DNA of 64,000 bases from Flavobacterium nackdongense (GCF_004355225.1 NZ_CP037933.1:1302001-1366000), one strand, 5' to 3'. Shown: positions 17,345 to 26,582, counted from the first letter of the stretch. Notes: generated by a model from the letters alone, not told the origin. Program-made: numbers and translations.

Positions 17345-18046
17345 TTAATGACAATTTGGACTTGATCGCACGAACAAACTCAGGTCTGAGGGAGAGATAT
17401 AAGGAATGCCAAGTCCTAACCCCCTAAAGATAAACAATATTCCGATAATAACCGCAAAAATTGGAATGATTTTTTGAATTTTATTTCGAACTGAAACCGA
17501 CAACAATACATTGAGATAAACCACACTGCTCATCATAGGAATTGTGCCCAATCCGAACAAAATCATATACAAGACTCCGAATAATTCGTTTTGCATCGCT
17601 ATGGCTCCAAACAAAGCTACGTACACCATCCCACATGGTAAAAAACCATTTAACAAACCAATAATAAAAAGGGATTTATAACTTCGGTTTTTGAACTGAC
17701 TCCCTAGGCGAGACTTGATTTTCGAAATAAATCGGAAAACTGGTTTAGAAAAATTATATTTGGCAAATGCCCGCTCTGGAAGTAATACAACAAGTATCAT
17801 TGCAATTCCAATGAAAATAGACATTTTTTGCTGAAATCCAGCCAAATACAATCCTCTTCCTACTAATCCGAAAACCAAACCAATACTGGCATAAGCCGAT
17901 AATCTGCCCAAATGATAAGTAAGAATTTGCGCTGCTTTTTTGGCTTGATTATTTCGCTCTACAGGCAGCATCATAGCAATGGGACCGCACATTCCGATGC
18001 AGTGAAAACTACTGATTAAACCAAAGAAAAAAGCGGTGAAAAGCAT
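17345..18046 (-). CDS. TauE/SafE family protein of the cbb3 locus
   Basis: A 233-residue membrane protein with six or seven helices. The N-terminus carries SSFHCIGMCGPIAMMLP, the HCxGMCG motif of the SafE-like branch next to cbb3 genes, which is thought to handle copper or thiol chemistry during oxidase assembly. A middle segment (GLLNGFLPCGMVYVALFGA) has a second conserved proline-cysteine. It follows fixH, and its 5-prime leader contains nine heptad repeats, an odd feature. A metal transport role is inferred from context. Confidence 0.82.
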   Translation of the reverse strand: MLFTAFFFGLISSFHCIGMCGPIAMMLPVERNNQAKKAAQILTYHLGRLSAYASIGLVFGLVGRGLYLAGFQQKMSIFIGIAMILVVLLPERAFAKYNFSKPVFRFISKIKSRLGSQFKNRSYKSLFIIGLLNGFLPCGMVYVALFGAIAMQNELFGVLYMILFGLGTIPMMSSVVYLNVLLSVSVRNKIQKIIPIFAVIIGILFIFRGLGLGIPYISPSDLSLFVRSSPNCH

Positions 18047-18051
18047 AGTTA

Positions 18052-18114
18052 GTTGGGAGTTAGAAGTTGGGAGTTAGAAGTTGGAAGTTGGGAGTTGGGA
18101 GTTGGGAGTTAAGA
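18052..18114. repeat. Nine heptanucleotide tandem repeats (GTTRGRA)
   Basis: Nine 7-bp units run without a break: GTTGGGA, GTTAGAA, GTTGGGA, GTTAGAA, GTTGGAA, three GTTGGGA, GTTAAGA. They begin 6 bases upstream of the TauE/SafE start codon, so on the minus strand they form its immediate leader, where a ribosome-binding site would be. Confidence 0.92.
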
Positions 18115-18183
18115 TTTGATACATTTTCAGATCACTTTAGACAACCCTCCTTCTACCTCTTATTTCGTGCCTCTTAGCTCGAA

Positions 18184-18699
18184 TTATTGCATATAAATAG
18201 TTTCTTTTGTAAGATACGCTTTCCCATTATATTGCCATTCCATATTGATGTTCCATCGTCCTCCTAACAACTTTTCTTTGGGAATAGTCAATGAGGAAGT
18301 TGTAATCGAAATCGGATAATCAAAATCAAATTTTTTGTTTGACGGTCTGTACATTGTAATCTTCCCTTTGATTGCTGCCGGCACAAAATCAGTTGGAAAA
18401 ACGATGGTAATTCCGGCTGCATCATTCGTTATTTTTGGTTTTACAGGCAAATCTTTTGCATTTTGAAGGCGAATCATTTCATCTCCAAATTTTGCATCCC
18501 GTTTATAATATTCCTCATAAACCAAATCATTGTCGTATTTCGAATTGGATTGTACTTTAATTATAAAATACAAAATAAATGAGATAAAAAATGCAAAAGC
18601 TAGTACTATTCCGGTTCCCCAGTTTATTTTAAAACCTGTAGAACCAGAAGGCGTCACTTTGGCATTACTGTTATTTTTATTTGAAACCTGATTTTCCAT
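18184..18699 (-). CDS. FixH-like cbb3 oxidase assembly protein
   Basis: A 171-residue protein with a soluble N-terminus of about 25 residues, one membrane helix (about 29-47) and a periplasmic FixH domain. Recognisable parts are YKRDAKFGDEMIRLQNAKDLPVKP and the strand-rich C-terminus ending KETIYMQ. FixH proteins take part in copper delivery and assembly of cbb3 oxidase at the inner membrane. It sits between ccoG and the TauE/SafE gene in the order usual for such loci. Confidence 0.85.
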   Translation of the reverse strand: MENQVSNKNNSNAKVTPSGSTGFKINWGTGIVLAFAFFISFILYFIIKVQSNSKYDNDLVYEEYYKRDAKFGDEMIRLQNAKDLPVKPKITNDAAGITIVFPTDFVPAAIKGKITMYRPSNKKFDFDYPISITTSSLTIPKEKLLGGRWNINMEWQYNGKAYLTKETIYMQ

Positions 18700-18753
18700 T
18701 TTTTAGTTTTTATTTTTTTTCAACGAGAACCTACCTTCAGCACCTGGAGGGAT

Positions 18754-20172
18754 TTAATCAAAACTTCTCGGGCTCAAAAAGCTTGTTTTACTGGTTTCAA
18801 TTATTTTATCACCTTCATAAACTTCAATTTCCACTTGGGTCTTGTCTGATTCTAATACATATTTACTGATTTCGATAAATACAGTACCGCTTTTCATTCC
18901 TTGCTTGGGAACTTTCAATTCTTGTTCCCCGACCACTTTCAATGTCCCTTTGATTCCCACCAATTTAAAATGAATGGCATTGAAATCTTTATTCGTTTTA
19001 TTGATGACCTTAAAAGTATAGACATTACTGATATTGTCTCCTTTATGTTGGAATAATTGTCCCGGCAATCTCAAAAAGACGGCTTCGACTTCGGTTCTTA
19101 AAAAAAGTAATCCCACTAATATTCCAATCAGAATAAACAATACCGCCGAATAGCCTTTCATTCTGGCAGTGAATTTAAACTTAGCATTTTTCTCAATTTC
19201 ATCTTCGGATGCATATCGAATAAGCCCTTTGGGAAGCCCCACATTTTCCATAATAGTATCACATTCGTCGATACAAGCGGTACAATTGATGCATTCGAGT
19301 TGGGTTCCGTTTCGAATATCAATTCCAGTAGGACAGACGTGTACACATTGTTTGCAATCAATACAATCTCCCTTACCAGTGACTGAACGGTCTTCTTGTT
19401 TATTGAATTTGGCTCGACCGGTTTCTTTCTCGCCACGAACAAAATCGTAGGCCACATTGATAGATTTATTGTCCAATAAAACGCCTTGCAATCTGCCGTA
19501 AGGACAAGCAATAATGCACACTTGCTCTCTAAACCAAGCAAAAATAAAATAGAATACTCCGGTAAATATCAATAGCGAAATTAAGGTGCTAATGTGATGC
19601 TCTGGGCCTTCATAAATCATTTTAAACAATTCGTCACTGCTGATGAGATAAGCAAGAAAAACATTGGCAATAAAAAATGAAATTATGAGAAAAATAAACC
19701 ATTTTAGGGCTTTTTTTCTAATTTTTTCCCCATTCCATTCTTGTTTTTCAAGGCGAATTTGTGAGCCACGATCGCCTTCAATCCAAAATTCGATTCTGCG
19801 GAAAACCATTTCTAAAAATATGGTCTGAGGACAAATCCAACCGCAAAATATACGTCCAAAAATAACGGTAAAAAGAATCACGAAGACAACACCGACAATC
19901 ATCGAAATCACAAAAAGATAAAAATCTTGTGGCCAAAAAGGGAATCCAAATAGATTGAACCTTCTTTCCAATACATTGAACATCATAAACTGATTGCCGT
20001 TCACTTTTAGGAATGGATTGGCAATTAGAATCAGTAATAAGAAATAGCTCACCCACTTGCGATAATCATAAAATCTTCCAGAAGGTTTTTTAGGAAAAAT
20101 AAATTTTCTTTTCCCTTCGGCATCAATGGTTCCGATGGTATCTCTAAAGGCTTCGTTTGGCAATTTTGACAT
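18754..20172 (-). CDS. ccoG: Cytochrome c oxidase accessory protein CcoG
   Basis: A 472-residue membrane iron-sulfur protein. There are about five membrane helices (near residues 38-55, 85-110, 160-180, 195-215 and 340-360). The ferredoxin-like region has two [4Fe-4S] motifs, CIDCKQCVHVCPTG and CINCTACIDECD, and a further CxxxCP (CIIACPYG) lies upstream. CcoG is thought to reduce copper for cbb3 oxidase assembly. It is separated from ccoP by a terminator, and a TAACTTTG element (minus strand, 20322-20315) may be its own promoter. No Fnr-type palindrome was seen here. Confidence 0.93.
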   Translation of the reverse strand: MSKLPNEAFRDTIGTIDAEGKRKFIFPKKPSGRFYDYRKWVSYFLLLILIANPFLKVNGNQFMMFNVLERRFNLFGFPFWPQDFYLFVISMIVGVVFVILFTVIFGRIFCGWICPQTIFLEMVFRRIEFWIEGDRGSQIRLEKQEWNGEKIRKKALKWFIFLIISFFIANVFLAYLISSDELFKMIYEGPEHHISTLISLLIFTGVFYFIFAWFREQVCIIACPYGRLQGVLLDNKSINVAYDFVRGEKETGRAKFNKQEDRSVTGKGDCIDCKQCVHVCPTGIDIRNGTQLECINCTACIDECDTIMENVGLPKGLIRYASEDEIEKNAKFKFTARMKGYSAVLFILIGILVGLLFLRTEVEAVFLRLPGQLFQHKGDNISNVYTFKVINKTNKDFNAIHFKLVGIKGTLKVVGEQELKVPKQGMKSGTVFIEISKYVLESDKTQVEIEVYEGDKIIETSKTSFLSPRSFD

Positions 20173-20314
20173 TATTTACATTTTTAAATTTAGAAGTCTA
20201 AAAGTAAAGAATTGAATTGATTTGCTGTGAAACTAATGTTACAAAGCCAACTTAAATTAAATCCGCCGATGTTCATTATTTTCTTTTTTAGCAACAGCAA
20301 AAAATCAATTTCAA

Positions 20315-20322
20315 CAAAGTTA
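20315..20322 (-). promoter_or_regulatory. Possible ccoG promoter -7 element
   Basis: On the minus strand this reads TAACTTTG, a match to TAnnTTTG, about 143 bases upstream of the ccoG ATG. No clear -33 partner. Confidence 0.35.
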
Positions 20323-20353
20323 GATTAAAATTAGATTTGATTTTACAAAAAGC

Positions 20354-20377
20354 AAATCCTGAAATAATTCAGGATTT
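20354..20377 (-). terminator. Terminator after ccoP
   Basis: AAATCCTGAA (20354-20363) and TTCAGGATTT (20368-20377) form a perfect 10-bp stem with a 4-base loop. On the minus strand it is followed by a short T run. Confidence 0.8.
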
Positions 20378-20406
20378 GTTACTAATACATCTAATTTAAA
20401 CTTACA

Positions 20407-21342
20407 CTATTTTACAGTTGTACTATCTGGAACGACAGCCGTTGCAGCTGCAGTCTTAGGAGTATTCGGATCTACCCAAACTTCCCCTTCTGGAGCTTTA
20501 GGATCTTTCGGATTACTGCCTTGCAAGGATATTACATAACTGGCAACTTCTTGCATTTGTTTTGGTTTCAAAGTTCCTTTCCAAGAAATCATCCCTTTTC
20601 CGTCGCGACCTCCATTGACTAAAGTATGGAAAATATTTTTGATTCCACCACCCAAAATCCATCTGTCATCGGTTAGGTTAGGTCCAATTTGTCCACCAGC
20701 ATCAGCTCTGTGGCAAGGAATACAATTCGCAGTAAAAATAGCTTTACCTGCTGCCAAATCAGCAGCATCTGTTAGCAAGGTAACCGAATTTTCATCCATG
20801 GTATCTGGAGCCGTTTTTTTGTATTCGGCAATCTCGATTTGGGCTTGAGCAATTTCGTTTTTCAACTCCGTTTCTTGGTCATCGCCTCCCATTATTTCAA
20901 ATCGAACCAAATACACAGCGGCAAATACGATACAAGCATAAAACAAATATACCCACCAAGGCGGCAAATTATTGTCTAATTCTTTGATACCATCGTAATC
21001 GTGTTCCAATAGTAATTCTCCTTCGTCATCGGATTGGTTTGTTTTGAATAGAAAGTTTTTCACATTTTTGACAAATGGACTATCTTCAAAACCTAACTCC
21101 TTGGTTTCGGCCAATTTTGCTTTTTGCTCCTCGGTCAGTAAGTGATAAGTGATAGTATCCACAGCATTCACGGTTACTTCGATAGCAATCAACAAGAAAA
21201 GAAATACTAATAAAAAGAGAGAAACCATCGGGAATTTGATAAAAGCTGGCTTATCTCCTGAGTCTATGAAATATTCCATTGCTCCAAAAACAGCAAAGAA
21301 AATGACAAGAACTCGTATATATGAGGGAATTATTTTTTTCAT
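20407..21342 (-). CDS. ccoP: cbb3 oxidase subunit CcoP, single haem c
   Basis: A 311-residue subunit III. Two N-terminal helices (about 8-22 and 30-52), a charged linker, a third helix (about 133-150), and a cytochrome c domain from about residue 195 with one CxxCH (CIPCHRADAGGQIGPNL) and a later GKGMISWKGTLKPKQMQEVASYV that should supply the axial methionine. It passes electrons from cytochrome c to CcoO. Only one haem c motif is present, whereas the classic proteobacterial CcoP has two. It lies 36 bases after ccoQ. Confidence 0.92.
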   Translation of the reverse strand: MKKIIPSYIRVLVIFFAVFGAMEYFIDSGDKPAFIKFPMVSLFLLVFLFLLIAIEVTVNAVDTITYHLLTEEQKAKLAETKELGFEDSPFVKNVKNFLFKTNQSDDEGELLLEHDYDGIKELDNNLPPWWVYLFYACIVFAAVYLVRFEIMGGDDQETELKNEIAQAQIEIAEYKKTAPDTMDENSVTLLTDAADLAAGKAIFTANCIPCHRADAGGQIGPNLTDDRWILGGGIKNIFHTLVNGGRDGKGMISWKGTLKPKQMQEVASYVISLQGSNPKDPKAPEGEVWVDPNTPKTAAATAVVPDSTTVK

Positions 21343-21378
21343 TTTATATCTATTTTGAAAATTGTACTGTATTTATTT

Positions 21379-21546
21379 TTAATCGTTCAACGGAATATGA
21401 CTCATTTCTTCAATCTTATCTTTTTTGTATCCTAAAACCCAAACGGCTAGTCCGACAAAAAATGCGAAGAATATAATCAATGATAGTACTGGAAATATTT
21501 CAATTCCAGCAATGGTTTCCATATTGTGTTTAATTTGCTCAAACAT
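21379..21546 (-). CDS. ccoQ: cbb3 oxidase subunit CcoQ (FixQ-like)
   Basis: A 55-residue protein, ATG at 21546 and TAA at 21379-21381 on the minus strand. It has an amphipathic start (MFEQIKHNMETIAG), one membrane helix (IFPVLSLIIFFAFFVGLAVW, about 17-36) and a charged tail (GYKKDKIEEMSH). Size, topology and position between ccoNO and ccoP identify it as CcoQ, the small subunit that stabilises the complex. Confidence 0.85.
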   Translation of the reverse strand: MFEQIKHNMETIAGIEIFPVLSLIIFFAFFVGLAVWVLGYKKDKIEEMSHIPLND

Positions 21547-21558
21547 AATTCCTAGGTT

Positions 21559-23745
21559 CTATTTAGAATTGTCTTTTACTTTGATATCAGTTCCAAGCCT
21601 TTGAATATAAGCTATTAAAGCAACTATTTCTCTTTCGTTCATTGGAACAAATTGATCCCCTCTGGCGGCAGCTTTTTTCTTGCTTTCATCATAACTTTTT
21701 ACAAAGTCAGGATCTGCTTTCAAACTCTCTTCAATTTTCAAAGCTTGCGCTCTTAAATTTTTCTGACCATTGGCAATATCTTCGTCAGTATAAGGAACCC
21801 CAAGCGTTTGCATGGCTTTCATTTTATTTTCAGTCATTGAAATATCCATAGCTTTATTCTCAAACAACCATTTATACCCTGGCATTATAGATCCAGCAGA
21901 GATACTTTGTGGACTCCAAAAGTGATTGAAATGCCAATTGTCGTTGTATTTACCACCAACGCGCAATAAGTCTGGCCCTGTACGTTTTGATCCCCAAAGG
22001 AATGGGTGATCGTATACAAACTCACCGGCTTTACCTTGTGGGCCATAACGCTCCACTTCGGAACGGAATGGTCGAACCATTTGGGAGTGACAACCTACAC
22101 AACCTTCACGAATGTATAAATCACGTCCTTGTAATTCTAAAGGAGTATAAGGTTTCACGCTGGTAATCGTTGGAATATTCGATTTCACCATAATAGTGGG
22201 AACAATCTGAATTATTCCACCAATAAGAATGGCGATTAAAGCAAAAATCGTTAACTGGATTGGTTTTCTTTCCAACCAAGCGTGGTATTTTTCACCCTTA
22301 ATTCTTCCCGCACTGATGGCTTTCAATTCAGGAGCTTCGGCTAATTCATCTTCAACAGGTTCACCTGCTCTTGCCGTCTGAATAATATTGTAAACCAATA
22401 CCAACATTCCTGCTAGATATAAGGTACCTCCAATAGCTCTCATCCAATACATAGGCATAATTTGAGTTACTGTTTCAAGGAAATTACCATAAGTTAAAGT
22501 GCCGTCGGGATTGAATTGTTTCCACATCGAAGCTTGTGTGAATCCAGCCACATACATTGGTAAAGCATAAAGAATGATTCCTAATGTTCCAATCCAAAAG
22601 TGGAAATTAGCCAATTTGGTAGAATACAAATTCGTTTTTGTCATACGAGGTATCAACCAATAAATTATACCAAATGACATAAATCCGTTCCAAGCTAAGG
22701 CTCCAACGTGAACGTGTGCAATAATCCAATCGGTAAAATGCGCTATGGCATTCACATTTTTAAGCGATAACATTGGTCCTTCAAAAGTGGCCATACCGTA
22801 ACCAGTAATTGCTACCACAAAGAATTTCAATACGGGCTCTTCACGTACTTTATCCCAAACACCTCGTAAGGTCAAGAGTCCGTTGATCATACCTCCCCAC
22901 GATGGCGCAATCAGCATCACCGAAAATACCACACCTAAATTTTGTGCCCAAGTTGGTAAAGCAGTATATAATAAATGGTGCGGTCCAGCCCAAATATATA
23001 AGAATATCAAAGACCAGAAGTGCACAATTGAAAGTCTGTAAGAATACACAGGGCGATTGGCTACTTTAGGAACAAAATAATACATCAATCCTAAAAATGG
23101 CGTAGTCAAGAAAAACGCTACTGCATTATGACCGTACCACCACTGCACCAAAGCGTCTTGAACTCCTGCGTAAACAGAATAACTTTTGGTCATAGAGATA
23201 GGCAATTCTAAACTATTGAAAATGTGCAAAACCGCTACCGTAACGAAAGTAGCAATGTAAAACCAAATCGCTACATATAAGTGACGCTCTCTTCTTTTTA
23301 AAATAGTTCCAATCATATTGACACCAAACGCAACCCAGATTAGGGCGATGGCAATATCAATTGGCCATTCCAGTTCGGCGTATTCCTTGGAAGTGCTGTA
23401 TCCTAATGGTAAGGAAATTGCGGCAGCAACGATAATCAATTGCCATCCCCAGAAATTCAAATTACTCAAAAAGTCACTGAACATTCTCGCTTTTAACAAC
23501 CGTTGCAAGGAATAATACGTTCCAGCAAACATAGCGTTTCCTACAAAGGCAAAAATCACAGCATTGGTATGTAAAGGTCTCAGTCTACCAAAACTCAACC
23601 ACGAAATCCCGTCGGTCATATTTGGGAAAAGAAACATAGTGGCCAAAATAAGCCCTACCAACATTCCCACAACACCAAAAACGATGGTTGCGTAAATGAA
23701 TTTCTTTACAATTTTGTTGTCATAATAAAACTGTTGCATTTCCAT
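21559..23745 (-). CDS. ccoN: Fused cbb3 oxidase subunits CcoN-CcoO
   Basis: A 728-residue fusion. Residues about 1-460 are the CcoN core with some twelve helices and the histidine ligands for haem b and the haem b3/CuB centre (RPLHTNAVIFAF, WWYGHNAVAFFLT, AGPHHLLYT, IAHVHVGALAWNG). After a helix near 490-515 comes CcoO, with one haem c motif (EGCVGCHSQMVRPF) and the conserved RYGPQGKAGEFVYDHPFLWGSKRTGPDLL split over residues 562-590. It reduces oxygen to water and pumps protons. The fusion is normal in Bacteroidota. It lies 36 bases after ccoS. Confidence 0.95.
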   Translation of the reverse strand: MEMQQFYYDNKIVKKFIYATIVFGVVGMLVGLILATMFLFPNMTDGISWLSFGRLRPLHTNAVIFAFVGNAMFAGTYYSLQRLLKARMFSDFLSNLNFWGWQLIIVAAAISLPLGYSTSKEYAELEWPIDIAIALIWVAFGVNMIGTILKRRERHLYVAIWFYIATFVTVAVLHIFNSLELPISMTKSYSVYAGVQDALVQWWYGHNAVAFFLTTPFLGLMYYFVPKVANRPVYSYRLSIVHFWSLIFLYIWAGPHHLLYTALPTWAQNLGVVFSVMLIAPSWGGMINGLLTLRGVWDKVREEPVLKFFVVAITGYGMATFEGPMLSLKNVNAIAHFTDWIIAHVHVGALAWNGFMSFGIIYWLIPRMTKTNLYSTKLANFHFWIGTLGIILYALPMYVAGFTQASMWKQFNPDGTLTYGNFLETVTQIMPMYWMRAIGGTLYLAGMLVLVYNIIQTARAGEPVEDELAEAPELKAISAGRIKGEKYHAWLERKPIQLTIFALIAILIGGIIQIVPTIMVKSNIPTITSVKPYTPLELQGRDLYIREGCVGCHSQMVRPFRSEVERYGPQGKAGEFVYDHPFLWGSKRTGPDLLRVGGKYNDNWHFNHFWSPQSISAGSIMPGYKWLFENKAMDISMTENKMKAMQTLGVPYTDEDIANGQKNLRAQALKIEESLKADPDFVKSYDESKKKAAARGDQFVPMNEREIVALIAYIQRLGTDIKVKDNSK

Positions 23746-23781
23746 AAATAATAATTGTTAATTGGTTTAAAAATTTAAGGT

Positions 23782-23979
23782 TTAAGGTTTAAGTTTTTTT
23801 TCTGCATTAGGAATAGGTTCGTCCTTTACTTTTTTAACAAGCTCATCATCAAAAAGCATTCGGACAGAAGGAGTGTAATCATCGTCGTATTGACCTGTTT
23901 TTACAGCTCGTACAAAAGCAAAAAAGAAAAAAACAGCTACGACAATACTGATAGAAATTAGCAAATAGATGACACTCAT
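23782..23979 (-). CDS. ccoS: cbb3 oxidase assembly protein CcoS
   Basis: A 65-residue protein with one membrane helix (about residues 3-25), then the typical FVRAVKTGQYDDDYTPSVRMLFDDE and a lysine-rich tail. CcoS is needed for cofactor insertion into cbb3 oxidase. It is the first gene of the minus-strand operon and is preceded by the Fnr-type operator and a perfect TATCTTTG element. Confidence 0.92.
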   Translation of the reverse strand: MSVIYLLISISIVVAVFFFFAFVRAVKTGQYDDDYTPSVRMLFDDELVKKVKDEPIPNAEKKLKP

Positions 23980-24002
23980 AAAATTTAATTAGATTAGATT
24001 AG

Positions 24003-24046
24003 CAAAGATAGAACATCGATTTTTTTTAGATTATGATAATTATCAT
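24003..24046 (-). promoter_or_regulatory. FNR-type operator and promoter of ccoS-ccoNO-ccoQ-ccoP
   Basis: ATGATAATTATCAT (24033-24046) is identical to the hemN operator. On the minus strand TATCTTTG lies at 24010-24003. The palindrome centre is 36.5 bases from the last base of the -7 element and its edge 54 bases from the ccoS ATG, both the same as at hemN. Confidence 0.78.
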
Positions 24047-24094
24047 ATTCTACAGCTTTATCAAATTTATAACAAAAACTGTAAATTACTACAT

Positions 24095-26473
24095 TTATTT
24101 CAACCTTTTTGCATAATAATTACTAACAATTGTTACGAAACTGACAATTGTTATGGTACTCAAAGGCATTATTATTGCCGCTACTAAAGGTAGGAGATTA
24201 CCCGTTATTGCAAAATACAATCCAACAAGGTTATAAAGTATAGAAAGTGCAAAACTCATTTTTATAGTCGTTATGGATTTCTTGGCAAGTTTCAAGAAAT
24301 AATGTAATTTATGAAATTCACTCGCATCCAAAATGGCGTCGCAAGCTGGTGAAAAAACATTGACATTCTCAGATATAGAAATCCCAATATTACTTTGTGC
24401 CAAAGCCCCTGCATCGTTGAGACCATCGCCAACCATCATCACATTACAACCTGATTCTTGCAGTTTTTTAATGTATTCGAGCTTTTGTTCCGGTTTTTGA
24501 TTGAAAACCAATTCGGTTCCCTCGGGCACTAATTTTTCTAAGGAAGCGCGCTCCCCATCATTGTCGCCCGACAAGACTTTGATCTGATACTTCTGATTCA
24601 GTCCTTCAAAAAGAGCCGCTAAACCTTCTCTATATTGATTGTTGAAAATATATTTCCCAAAATAAATTTCATTAATCTTGATGTGAACCGAAGTTTGCTG
24701 AATACTGTTTTCTTCTTGATTTCCAACAAAATCAGCAGAACCAACCTTCACCTGAGCAGCTTCTAGAGTCGCCTGAATGCCTTTGCCAGTGATTTCCTCA
24801 AAGTCAATAATTTTTAATCGGTTACATTCTGGCAAAAATTCATATAGCATTCTGCTCAACGGATGGTTTGAAGCTCGCAGAACAGATTTTAAAATCACTA
24901 AGTTATCAGCGGAAAGTTCGGTTCCTTCGTACGAAATATTCGATTTTACATTGGTAGTGATCGTTCCTGTTTTATCAAAAACCAAGGTATCGACCTTAGC
25001 CAATTGTTCGATCACCAATGCGTTTTTAAGGTAAAATTTCTTTTTACCCATAATGCGCAGGACATTTCCCATTGTAAAAGGCGCGGTCAAGGCTAAGGCG
25101 CAGGGACAGGCCACAATAAGCACTGCAGTAAATACATTGAAGGCGATATTGGCATCGATAAAAATCCAATAACCAAATCCACCAAAAGCTATTAGTAAAA
25201 GTATTGGCGTGAAATAATGGCTGATCGTATCGGTTATGGATTTGTGCTTTTGCTCTACTTTTTTCTGAAAAACATCATTGCTCCACAATTGCGTCAAATA
25301 GCTTTGCTTCACCGAATGTAGGACTTCCATTTCAATCACTTTACCTATTTGCTTTCCTCCTGCGAAGACTTTATCGCCCGATTTCTTGGTAATCGGAATT
25401 GCTTCTCCCGTAACAAAACTGTAATCAATTTCGGCTTTTTCAGAAATCAGAATGCCATCTACAGGAATCAATTCTTGATTTCGAATCAAGAGTCGATTGC
25501 CTTTTTCAATATCATAAATAGGCACACTTTCCTCGGAAGAATCGGCATTGATTCGGGTAATGGCTATCGGAAAATAGGATTTAAAATCTCTTTCGAAACT
25601 CAAAAAACTATAGGTTTTAATTTGAAACATTTTACCTAAAAGCATAAAGAAAATCAAACCCGTCAGGCTGTCAAAAAAGCCGGAACCATAGTCCATTACA
25701 ATATCAAAAGTACTTCGAATGAAGAAAATAATAATTCCTAAAGCGATTGGAATATCGATATTCAACAAGCCCGATTTGATACTTTTATAAGCTGAAACAT
25801 AATAACCACTGGCCGAATATAAAAAAGAGGGCAATGATATAGCAAAGATTAACCAACGGAAAAAAGGTTTGTAGGTATCCAACCAATATTCTTTGACTTC
25901 AAAATATTCCGGAAAAGACAGCAACATAATATTGCCAAAACAGAAAAAAGCCAATCCCAATTTGTACGTCAGACTGCGGTCAATATTGTTTTTTCCGGTT
26001 TCATAATTTTCTAAACTAATATAAGGTTCGTAGCCTATTGAACTCAATAAATGAACAATATCTTTGAGAGAAACCGCTTCTGGATGGTACGTAATTCGAA
26101 CTTTTTTCTGCGGGAAATTGACCTGCGAAGTACTAATTCCTTTTTGCAATTTGTTAAGATTTTCGAGAATCCAAATGCACGAACTACAATGGATATGAGG
26201 AATGCTTAACGACACTATGGCTGTTTTATCTTCTTGGAATTCTAATAATTTTGATACAATGGCTTCGTTGTCTAAAAAGTCGTATTTACCACTAATATCA
26301 AGTGGTGTCGCACCGGGCGATTTCTCGAAATCATAATAGCAACTTAAATCATTTTGACTGAAAATTTCGTAAACTGTTTTGCATCCCTGACAACAAAAAG
26401 ACTTGTCGTCAAAGAAAATTTCTTCGCTTTTAGCAATTTCTAATCCACAATGAAAACAGGAATTATCATCCAT
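24095..26473 (-). CDS. ccoI: Copper-transporting P-type ATPase CcoI
   Basis: A 792-residue P1B ATPase. The N-terminus has cysteine pairs (CFHCGLEI, FCCQGCKTVYEIF), then a degenerate HMA domain with CSSCIWILENL. About eight helices follow, with the copper site CPCALALTAPF, the phosphorylation loop DKTGTIT, and the hinge GDGLNDAGAL. It exports copper for insertion into cbb3 oxidase. It has its own promoter and Fnr-type operator, shared with the divergent Crp/Fnr gene. The 110 bases between it and that gene hold both promoters. Confidence 0.93.
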   Translation of the reverse strand: MDDNSCFHCGLEIAKSEEIFFDDKSFCCQGCKTVYEIFSQNDLSCYYDFEKSPGATPLDISGKYDFLDNEAIVSKLLEFQEDKTAIVSLSIPHIHCSSCIWILENLNKLQKGISTSQVNFPQKKVRITYHPEAVSLKDIVHLLSSIGYEPYISLENYETGKNNIDRSLTYKLGLAFFCFGNIMLLSFPEYFEVKEYWLDTYKPFFRWLIFAISLPSFLYSASGYYVSAYKSIKSGLLNIDIPIALGIIIFFIRSTFDIVMDYGSGFFDSLTGLIFFMLLGKMFQIKTYSFLSFERDFKSYFPIAITRINADSSEESVPIYDIEKGNRLLIRNQELIPVDGILISEKAEIDYSFVTGEAIPITKKSGDKVFAGGKQIGKVIEMEVLHSVKQSYLTQLWSNDVFQKKVEQKHKSITDTISHYFTPILLLIAFGGFGYWIFIDANIAFNVFTAVLIVACPCALALTAPFTMGNVLRIMGKKKFYLKNALVIEQLAKVDTLVFDKTGTITTNVKSNISYEGTELSADNLVILKSVLRASNHPLSRMLYEFLPECNRLKIIDFEEITGKGIQATLEAAQVKVGSADFVGNQEENSIQQTSVHIKINEIYFGKYIFNNQYREGLAALFEGLNQKYQIKVLSGDNDGERASLEKLVPEGTELVFNQKPEQKLEYIKKLQESGCNVMMVGDGLNDAGALAQSNIGISISENVNVFSPACDAILDASEFHKLHYFLKLAKKSITTIKMSFALSILYNLVGLYFAITGNLLPLVAAIIMPLSTITIVSFVTIVSNYYAKRLK

Positions 26474-26498
26474 AACTTTGTAAAAATTTTTAAGGACA

Positions 26499-26557
26499 CA
26501 AATATACTCTGCGAAGAAATTAAAAATATGATATTTATCATATTATTTGTAGATTTG
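26499..26557. promoter_or_regulatory. Divergent promoter with one FNR-type operator (ccoI / fnr-like)
   Basis: ATGATATTTATCAT (26528-26541) has the TGATnnnnATCA core. On the minus strand TATATTTG (26506-26499) serves ccoI, with the operator centre 35.5 bases away. On the plus strand TAGATTTG (26550-26557) serves the regulator gene, with the centre only 22.5 bases away, so the operator covers its -33 region. This geometry predicts activation of ccoI and repression of the regulator. Confidence 0.75.
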
Positions 26558-26582
26558 CAGTACAAAAAAATATTTTTAGTTT

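Noticed and set aside
18052..18114. Possible CRISPR array
   Set aside because: The units are contiguous 7-mers with no spacers, so this is a microsatellite.
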